Source: an uncultured Candidatus Melainabacteria bacterium (GTDB lineage Bacteria; Cyanobacteriota; Vampirovibrionia; Gastranaerophilales; Gastranaerophilaceae). Taken from it: a DNA stretch of 10,477 nucleotides. Numbering within the stretch: position 1 is the first letter of the stretch; the number at the start of each line of letters is the position of its first letter. The DNA is taken from assembly GCA_937898445.1 (NCBI GenBank), contig CALEJY010000095.1, forward strand, positions 1 to 10,477, written 5' to 3'. The position numbers and the translations under genes were made by a program. This document shows positions 6,814 to 10,477 of the stretch, piece by piece. The notes under the pieces are model-generated. The model did no database searches. It saw nothing but the letters and a program-made list of their open reading frames with translations, and was not told where the DNA came from.

Positions 6814-6864
6814 GTGTCACTTTAGCCAATTACAGGTTACGGTAGTTCGAGCTACCGCCCCGAT
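6786..6864 (-). ncRNA. predicted antisense antitoxin RNA (about 80 nt)
   Basis: The minus-strand promoter at 6871-6898 would start a transcript near 6864. It would run through the TACCG hairpin, the complement of the 3' untranslated region and the last 8 codons of the peptide ORF. It would end at the stem 6792-6803/6808-6819, followed by six U's (6786-6791). It is complementary to the mRNA over its whole length and, through UGGCUAAAGU, also to the leader loop at 6689-6698. No ORF of note lies in it. Antitoxin function is inferred from layout. Confidence 0.55.
6792..6819 (-). terminator. intrinsic terminator of the antisense RNA
   Basis: A 12-bp stem (6792-6803 with 6808-6819) with a 4-base loop, followed on the minus strand by six T's. 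On the minus strand all 12 positions pair, two as G-U. On the plus strand the same two positions are C-A mismatches and no T-run follows. The hairpin therefore should stop only the minus-strand RNA and let the peptide mRNA pass. Confidence 0.65.
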
Positions 6865-6870
6865 ATTTTT
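6840..6870 (+). terminator. possible terminator of the peptide mRNA
   Basis: CGGTAG (6840-6845) and CTACCG (6852-6857) form a 6-bp stem with loop TTCGAG, followed after CCCCGATA by five T's. The gap before the T-run makes it a weak intrinsic terminator. The hairpin is also the first element of the antisense RNA, where it may act as a recognition loop. Confidence 0.35.
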
Positions 6871-6898
6871 ATTATAACCTATTTTTTCAAAATTTCAA
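6871..6898 (-). promoter_or_regulatory. promoter of the antisense RNA
   Basis: On the minus strand, TTGAAA (6893-6898), a 16-base spacer and a perfect TATAAT (6871-6876). It points left into the small-peptide gene and is separated from fabF by the fabF terminator. Confidence 0.65.
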
Positions 6899-6914
6899 CC
6901 CCTAACAAAAAAGA

Positions 6915-6936
6915 AAGCTCCTTAAAAAAGGAGCTT
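6915..6936 (-). terminator. fabF terminator
   Basis: A perfect 9-bp stem, AAGCTCCTT (6915-6923) and AAGGAGCTT (6928-6936), with a 4-base loop. On the minus strand it is followed by TTCTTTTTTG. It ends the acpP-fabF transcript 26 bases past the fabF stop. Confidence 0.88.
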
Positions 6937-6961
6937 ACATCACTTATATTTACGTTATTAT

Positions 6962-8215
6962 CTATTTTACTTCTTTAATAATAAGAGAAGCATTCTGTCC
7001 GCCAAATCCGAATGAATTTGATAATGCGGCATGAATATCAGCTTTTCTTGCTTTGTGTGGAACGTAATCCAAGTTTGCAACATGTTCATCTTGATTATCA
7101 AGGTTGATAGTTGGAGGAACAATGTGTTCATTAATAGCTTTAACACAAGCAATACATTCAACTGCACCAGTTGCTCCCAACAAGTGACCGTGCATTGATT
7201 TTGTTGAACTTACAAGAAGATTTTTGTTATCTTCTCTGTTACCAAATACTTGTTCAATAGCCTTAGATTCAGCTACATCGCCCAAACCTGTACTTGTACC
7301 GTGAGCATTGATATATTGAACATCAGTCGGTTTCATACCTGCATCTTCTAGTGCAAATTGCATTGCGTGGATTGCGCCTTGACCTTCCGGATCAGGAGCT
7401 ACAACGTCATAAGCATCACCTGTTTGACCATAGCCAACAACTTCAGCATAAATTTTTGCACCACGTTTTTTAGCATGTTCATATTCTTCAAGAATAAGAA
7501 CACCAGCACCTTCAGACATTACAAAACCATCTCTTTCAACATCCCAAGGGCGAGATGCTTTTGTTGGTTCGTCATTACGTTTTGAAAGTGTTCTTGCGCT
7601 AGAGAAAGCACCAATACCAACATCACAAATAGTAGCTTCACAACCACCTGCAACCATAATATCAGCATCACCATATTGAATTGATCTGAACGCATCACCA
7701 ACAGTGTGAGTACCTGTTGCACAAGCGGAAACAACTACTTTGTTTATACCTTTAAAACCGTGACGCATTGAAATACGACCAGATGCCATGTTTACAATCA
7801 TCATAGGAATTGTAAACGGAGAACATTTGTTTGGTCCTTTTTCAAGGATTCTAACATGGTTTTCTTCAAAAGTTCTGAAGCCGCCGGCAGCAGAACTAAC
7901 CATAACACCGATTTTATAAGGATCTACATCTTTTACATCATCCAAATTAGCATCTTTGATAGCTTCATCAGCAGCAATAACTGCGAACTGAATATATCTA
8001 TCCATTTTTTTAGCTTCTTTTGGATCTAAATATTCTTCTGGGTGGAAGTTTTTAACTTCACCTGAAATTTTAACAACGTGCTTACTGATATCAATAAGCT
8101 CGGAAGTGCTTATACCGCTTTTTCCTTCAACAAGACTATTCCAAAATTTATCAACACCAACACCGAACGGCGTAACTGCTCCAAGTCCTGTGATAACTAC
8201 TCTTCTTTTTGTCAT
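6962..8215 (-). CDS. fabF: beta-ketoacyl-ACP synthase II
   Basis: Condenses malonyl-ACP with a growing acyl-ACP during chain elongation in type II fatty-acid synthesis (cytoplasm). The 417 residues fit FabF (about 412). The catalytic triad is intact: C165 in SACATGTH, H305 in NAHGTSTGLGD, and H344 in KSMHGHLLGATG, with K339 before it. The FVMSEGAGVLILEE block at 231-244 and the C-terminal SNSFGFGGQNASL are also typical. The start has AAGG about 9 bases upstream. It follows acpP, its protein substrate carrier, by 147 bases that contain two hairpins, and ends at a strong terminator. FabF rather than FabB is chosen on length and on the neighbouring acpP, the usual partner. Confidence 0.96.
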   Translation of the reverse strand: MTKRRVVITGLGAVTPFGVGVDKFWNSLVEGKSGISTSELIDISKHVVKISGEVKNFHPEEYLDPKEAKKMDRYIQFAVIAADEAIKDANLDDVKDVDPYKIGVMVSSAAGGFRTFEENHVRILEKGPNKCSPFTIPMMIVNMASGRISMRHGFKGINKVVVSACATGTHTVGDAFRSIQYGDADIMVAGGCEATICDVGIGAFSSARTLSKRNDEPTKASRPWDVERDGFVMSEGAGVLILEEYEHAKKRGAKIYAEVVGYGQTGDAYDVVAPDPEGQGAIHAMQFALEDAGMKPTDVQYINAHGTSTGLGDVAESKAIEQVFGNREDNKNLLVSSTKSMHGHLLGATGAVECIACVKAINEHIVPPTINLDNQDEHVANLDYVPHKARKADIHAALSNSFGFGGQNASLIIKEVK

Positions 8216-8247
8216 CTCTTTACCTTTTTAACTATCTTTTAAATATA

Positions 8248-8282
8248 CGAGGGGGAAAACTAATATTTAATTTTCACCCTCG
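8248..8282 (-). promoter_or_regulatory. intergenic hairpin before fabF, possible attenuator
   Basis: CGAGGGGGAAAA (8248-8259) and TTTTCACCCTCG (8271-8282) pair at 11 of 12 positions round an 11-base loop. On the minus strand only TATATTT follows, so it is a leaky terminator or an RNA-stabilising stem rather than a full stop. Either could keep FabF below AcpP. Confidence 0.45.
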
Positions 8283-8306
8283 CAACTTTTATAAACAAAC
8301 CGAACA

Positions 8307-8350
8307 CAGGCAGCGAGTTTAAGAGAGGCAACTCCATGCCTGCATTCGCT
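8307..8350 (-). promoter_or_regulatory. second acpP-fabF intergenic hairpin
   Basis: AGCGA (8312-8316)/TCGCT (8346-8350) enclose AGGCA (8326-8330)/TGCCT (8337-8341). The alternative CAGGCA (8307-8312)/TGCCTG (8337-8342) is mutually exclusive with the outer stem. It directly follows acpP. No known riboswitch is recognised. Confidence 0.35.
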
Positions 8351-8362
8351 CTAAGCTACAGC

Positions 8363-8596
8363 TTATTTGCTGTGAGCGTCGATGTATGTAACAGCGTCTT
8401 GTACAGTTTGGATTTTTTCAGCTTCTTCATCAGGAATTTCGCAACCGAATTCTTCTTCGAAAGCCATAACCAATTCAACTGTATCTAAAGAATCAGCACC
8501 CAAGTCAGCAGTAAAGCTTGCTTCTGGAGTAACTAATGCTTCGTCAACGCTTAATTGATCTACAACAACTTTTTTTACTTTTTCAAATGTACTCAT
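8363..8596 (-). CDS. acpP: acyl carrier protein
   Basis: Carries acyl intermediates on a 4'-phosphopantetheine arm and hands them to FabG, FabF and the other fatty-acid enzymes in the cytoplasm. The 77 residues match AcpP. The prosthetic group attaches to S36 in GADSLDTVEL, and the sequence is strongly acidic (AFEEEFGCEIPDEEAEKI), as expected for helix II-III. I place the start at 8596 (MSTFEKVKK) because AGGAA lies 7 bases before it. An in-frame ATG at 8611 would add MRKLE, which is encoded by the Shine-Dalgarno region itself. It has its own consensus promoter, lies downstream of fabG and upstream of fabF, and is probably the most strongly expressed gene here. Confidence 0.97.
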   Translation of the reverse strand: MSTFEKVKKVVVDQLSVDEALVTPEASFTADLGADSLDTVELVMAFEEEFGCEIPDEEAEKIQTVQDAVTYIDAHSK

Positions 8597-8647
8597 TTCT
8601 AATTTCCTCATAATTTATTTGTATTACTATACTATTTGTTCTCTTAC

Positions 8648-8676
8648 ATTATACTTAACGCAAGATTTTTTTGCAA
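8648..8676 (-). promoter_or_regulatory. acpP: acpP promoter
   Basis: On the minus strand, TTGCAA (8671-8676), a 17-base spacer and a perfect TATAAT (8648-8653). The predicted start is near 8641, giving a leader of about 45 bases before the ATG at 8596. This lets acpP be expressed independently of fabG. Confidence 0.7.
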
Positions 8677-8722
8677 GAAATTTACAATCTGGTGTCCATA
8701 TTGTTAAAAATCTTAACTTTTT

Positions 8723-8829
8723 AAGTAAGTGAGTAGAGAATAGTCCCTTTAGTTCGCTACGCTCAAAATATATTCAAACAAATATTTTTGAAACGAACCA
8801 CTCACCCTTCACCATTCACAATTCACTAA
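8723..8829. repeat. long imperfect palindrome with a 7-bp tandem repeat, between fabG and acpP
   Basis: Nested arms pair across about 75 bp: GTGAGT (8729-8734)/ACTCAC (8800-8805), GTTCG (8752-8756)/CGAAC (8794-8798), and CAAAATAT (8764-8771)/ATATTTTTG (8782-8790). On its fabG side follow four 7-bp units beginning TCAC (8802, 8809, 8816, 8823), the last running over the fabG stop codon. It contains GTTCGCTACGCTC, a motif type common in dispersed bacterial repeats. It is probably a non-autonomous mobile repeat. Confidence 0.5.
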
Positions 8830-9557
8830 ATAATCAACGCTCCGGCAACTTCGATTGCTTGACCTGAAACGTAATCTGCATCAAGAGCTAAATATTTAAC
8901 TGTTTTAGCGATATCTTCTGGAGTTCCAAGACGCTTCATCGGAATAGCTTTCAAGTATTCATCAATATTTGGAAGATTTGCAGTCATAGCTGTTTGGATA
9001 AATCCAGGACAAACTGCGTTAACTCTGATGTTTCTTGAACCAAATTCTTTAGCAAGAGTTTTAGTCAAACCGATTAAACCAGCTTTTGATGCTGAATAGT
9101 TAGCTTGACCAGGGTTTCCGTGAAGACCTACAACACTTGACATGTTGATGATAGAACCTTGACGAGCTTTCATCATATATTTAATAACTGCATGGGTAAC
9201 GCAATAAGCACTTGTTAAGTTAATTTTAATAACTCTTTCCCATTGTTCCATATCCATTCTGATAAACAAACCATCTTTTGTAATACCAGCGTTGTTCAAT
9301 AATACGTCGATTTTGCCGTGTTCAGCAATCATTTTGTCAACATTTTCTTGAACTGCTTCAGGATTTGAAACATCAAATTGGTAGAAATAAGCATTTGCGC
9401 CACAAGCTTTGATTTCGTCTAAAGCCGGTTGAGCTTTTTCAGCATCACAAATGTCGTTAATAATAATGTCGCAACCTGCTTTTGCAAGTTCCAAAGCACA
9501 AGCCAACCCGATACCACGAGAACCGCCTGTTACCAAAGCAATTTTTCTTTCTGTCAT
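8826..9557 (-). CDS. fabG: 3-oxoacyl-ACP reductase
   Basis: Reduces 3-oxoacyl-ACP to 3-hydroxyacyl-ACP with NADPH, the first reduction of each elongation cycle (cytoplasm). It is a short-chain dehydrogenase of 243 residues, the usual FabG length. Motifs are the cofactor loop TGGSRGIG (10-17), NNAG (88-91), N113 in KINL, and the catalytic S141, Y154 and K158 in SVVG...NYSASKAG. The start has AAGGAGA 8 bases upstream, the best ribosome site among the fatty-acid genes. It lies 229 bases upstream of acpP with a palindromic repeat and the acpP promoter between, so the two may be only partly co-transcribed. The gene order and motifs make FabG much more likely than another dehydrogenase of the superfamily. 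Confidence 0.95.
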   Translation of the reverse strand: MTERKIALVTGGSRGIGLACALELAKAGCDIIINDICDAEKAQPALDEIKACGANAYFYQFDVSNPEAVQENVDKMIAEHGKIDVLLNNAGITKDGLFIRMDMEQWERVIKINLTSAYCVTHAVIKYMMKARQGSIINMSSVVGLHGNPGQANYSASKAGLIGLTKTLAKEFGSRNIRVNAVCPGFIQTAMTANLPNIDEYLKAIPMKRLGTPEDIAKTVKYLALDADYVSGQAIEVAGALII

Positions 9558-9614
9558 TAATTTTCTCCTTATTTATTAATAAAATAAAAACGAATTATCT
9601 TATCCCTCAAGTCA

Positions 9615-9644
9615 ATTGTAGCATAAATATGCGAGCTTTGTCAG
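9615..9644 (-). promoter_or_regulatory. fabG: fabG promoter
   Basis: On the minus strand, CTGACA (9639-9644), an 18-base spacer and TACAAT (9615-9620) preceded by TGC, an extended -10. The start would be near 9608, about 50 bases before the ATG. The palindromic FapR-type operator known from Firmicutes fatty-acid genes was not recognised. Confidence 0.55.
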
Positions 9645-9777
9645 TTTATTAACAAATTTGAAGATGGAAGTGATAGAAATAAAAGGCAATAGAGCAATAA
9701 AAATATATAGCGATAGGTTTTTACTATTGTCATTACAAGAAACTAAACAACGTAGTAATCTTGTTAATACTAAAAAA

Positions 9778-9803
9778 TAAGGTGGAGATTAATTCCCACC
9801 TTA
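9778..9803 (-). terminator. terminator of the pilin-like gene
   Basis: TAAGGTGG (9778-9785) and CCACCTTA (9796-9803), an 8-bp stem with a 10-base loop, followed on the minus strand by TTTTTT. It lies about 37 bases past the pilin-gene stop. Confidence 0.82.
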
Positions 9804-9839
9804 CATTTGTCGTATTAGTAAATCCGATCTACGATTTAA

Positions 9840-10477
9840 CTACTTATTCCAATAATTTATTTTCCAGCCTTCCGCCATAATCCTTGCAGCGCAAACAAAA
9901 CCTCCTAATGGAGCTTTAAGATTACAGGCATTACCTTGCGTTGCAGATGACATTTTTTCCAAACTCCAATCATCACCATAAGGTTTGATAAATCCATCAG
10001 AATTTACATAAAAGAAAAATAAATCTTTTCCAGCCATATTTGGAAGTTTGTTAGAGCCATTAACATCTATGAAAATTTTTTTGCCCAATCAGGATCAGAA
10101 GTTCCATTTATCCCAATGCATGTTCCATCCACCAACTTAATAGAAGATGTCGCTATCTCCGAAAAAGGAGAAGAAATAAAAACTCCATCAAACCAATTAT
10201 ACAAATAATCTCCCACCTTATCATTAAAGAATTTTTTTGAATTTGCGTCATAACACATTGCTTTTGTAGAAATACCAGCCGGACCGTAGACTTTTGCACC
10301 TTTCAAGTAAGGCAAAAAATATTTATTCAAAATTTCTTCTGAATTATTCCATTCAGCCCAATCATTGATTGAACCATAATCGTTTTCAGCCATCTTAATA
10401 GTCTGTTCCAAAACGGAATAACTCTTTTTTAACTGACTTTCAACTTTAGATTTTTGATAATTATTTATCAAACTAGG
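9840..10477 (-). pseudogene. type IV pilin-like (prepilin-type) protein, cut by the window edge and split by a -1 frameshift
   Basis: The open frame enters at the window edge as PSLINNYQKSK, the continuation of a prepilin N-terminal helix (the GFTLxE leader would lie beyond 10477). After about 130 residues it meets a stop at 10067-10069. A second frame runs to 9840 and continues the protein naturally: ...DPDWAKK joins IFIDVNGSNKLPN and then GKDLFFFYVNSDG. The C-terminal part has paired cysteines (GNACNLK, GGFVCAARI) and ends GWKINYW. The switch is at seven A's in GCA AAA AAA TTT, where a -1 shift re-reads one A and gives ATT TTC. Members of this family are exported by type IV pilus/type II secretion-like machinery and assembled as pseudopilins or displayed at the surface. 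Because the rest of both frames is intact, it may be a fresh mutation, a homopolymer error, or a gene read by slippage. It is followed by a strong terminator. Confidence 0.75.

Larger units (their letters stand above)
6636..6869 (+). other. 5'-3' complementary ends of the peptide mRNA (possible fold-back structure)
   Basis: Three segments near the mRNA start pair, in order, with three near its end: AAAATATC (6636-6643) with GATATTTT (6862-6869), GGGGC (6646-6650) with GCCCC (6857-6861), and CCTGTA (6654-6659) with TACAGG (6831-6836). Between the last two on the 3' side stands a local hairpin. Closing of mRNA ends in this way is known from hok, where it keeps the toxin untranslated; its role here is inference. 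Confidence 0.5.

Noticed and set aside
6636..6869. tmRNA or tRNA-like RNA (GGGGC...TTCGA...GCCCC)
   Set aside because: The TTCGA hairpin has a 6-base rather than a 7-base T-loop, no CCA-like end or D-arm fits, and the ORF does not end in a degradation tag (ALAA type). The arms fit an mRNA fold-back better.
8802..8829. CRISPR-like or operator array
   Set aside because: The units are only 7 bp with no spacers and only four copies; this is a short tandem repeat.
9608..9615. TTGACT as a -35 box for fabG
   Set aside because: The only -10-like sequence downstream (GATAAT) is 10 bases away. The CTGACA-18-TACAAT pair just upstream is better.
9665..9880. Small plus-strand ORF of about 71 codons divergent from fabG
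   Set aside because: No ribosome site, it crosses the pilin-gene terminator and runs antisense into the pilin gene, and the product resembles nothing. An alternative reading with one extra T at 9719-9722 would end just before the terminator arm, but nothing supports it.
9840..10088. Separate 82-residue gene starting at a TTG codon
   Set aside because: It continues the pilin-like protein in the -1 frame. The TTG has no ribosome site and lies in the overlap around the A-run.

Overview
The window is AT-rich, uses the standard code (TGA is a stop), and carries ordinary housekeeping genes beside cell-envelope genes. The best clue to the organism is the pilin-like protein at the right edge. Its Pro-Ser-Leu-Ile-Asn-Asn-Tyr-Gln start continues a prepilin N-terminus, and its Cys-rich C-terminus is of a kind I associate with gut Vampirovibrionia/Melainabacteria (Gastranaerophilales). 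That assignment is inference from memory, not a database result.

Left part (1-5455). A plus-strand CCA-adding/poly(A) polymerase family gene carries two in-frame palindromic-repeat insertions. It converges, with a 23-bp overlap, on a minus-strand cluster read in the order TPR protein, secreted calcineurin-like phosphoesterase, MBL-fold hydrolase, small TPR protein. The cluster appears to start at an extended -10 promoter placed so that the first mRNA would be leaderless. Divergent from it is a YwqK/MORN-like repeat protein, which ends at a 12-bp bidirectional terminator shared with the convergent threonine synthase gene thrC.

Middle (6509-6961). The 450-bp gap is not empty. It has the layout of a type I toxin-antitoxin locus: a plus-strand extended -10 promoter, a structured leader of about 110 nt, a near-perfect Shine-Dalgarno, a 26-residue hydrophobic peptide, and a convergent minus-strand promoter for an RNA of about 80 nt that would overlap the toxin 3' end. 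The RNA ends at a hairpin that pairs fully only on the minus strand. The toxin mRNA 5' and 3' ends are complementary (8+5+6 bp), which suggests a fold-back like that of hok. A 10-bp direct repeat gives the antisense RNA a second target in the leader. This is the most interesting part of the window.

Right part (6962-9660). A fatty-acid synthesis cluster on the minus strand reads fabG, acpP, fabF. acpP has its own good promoter, hairpins lie between acpP and fabF, and a long imperfect palindrome with a 7-bp tandem repeat lies between fabG and acpP. FabG reduces, and FabF condenses, acyl chains carried on the AcpP phosphopantetheine arm.

Right edge (9840-10477). A pilin-like gene, cut by the window, is split into two frames at a run of seven A's that reads as an A AAA AAA slippery site. 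It is either a frameshift mutation, a sequencing error, or programmed slippage. It is followed by a clear intrinsic terminator.
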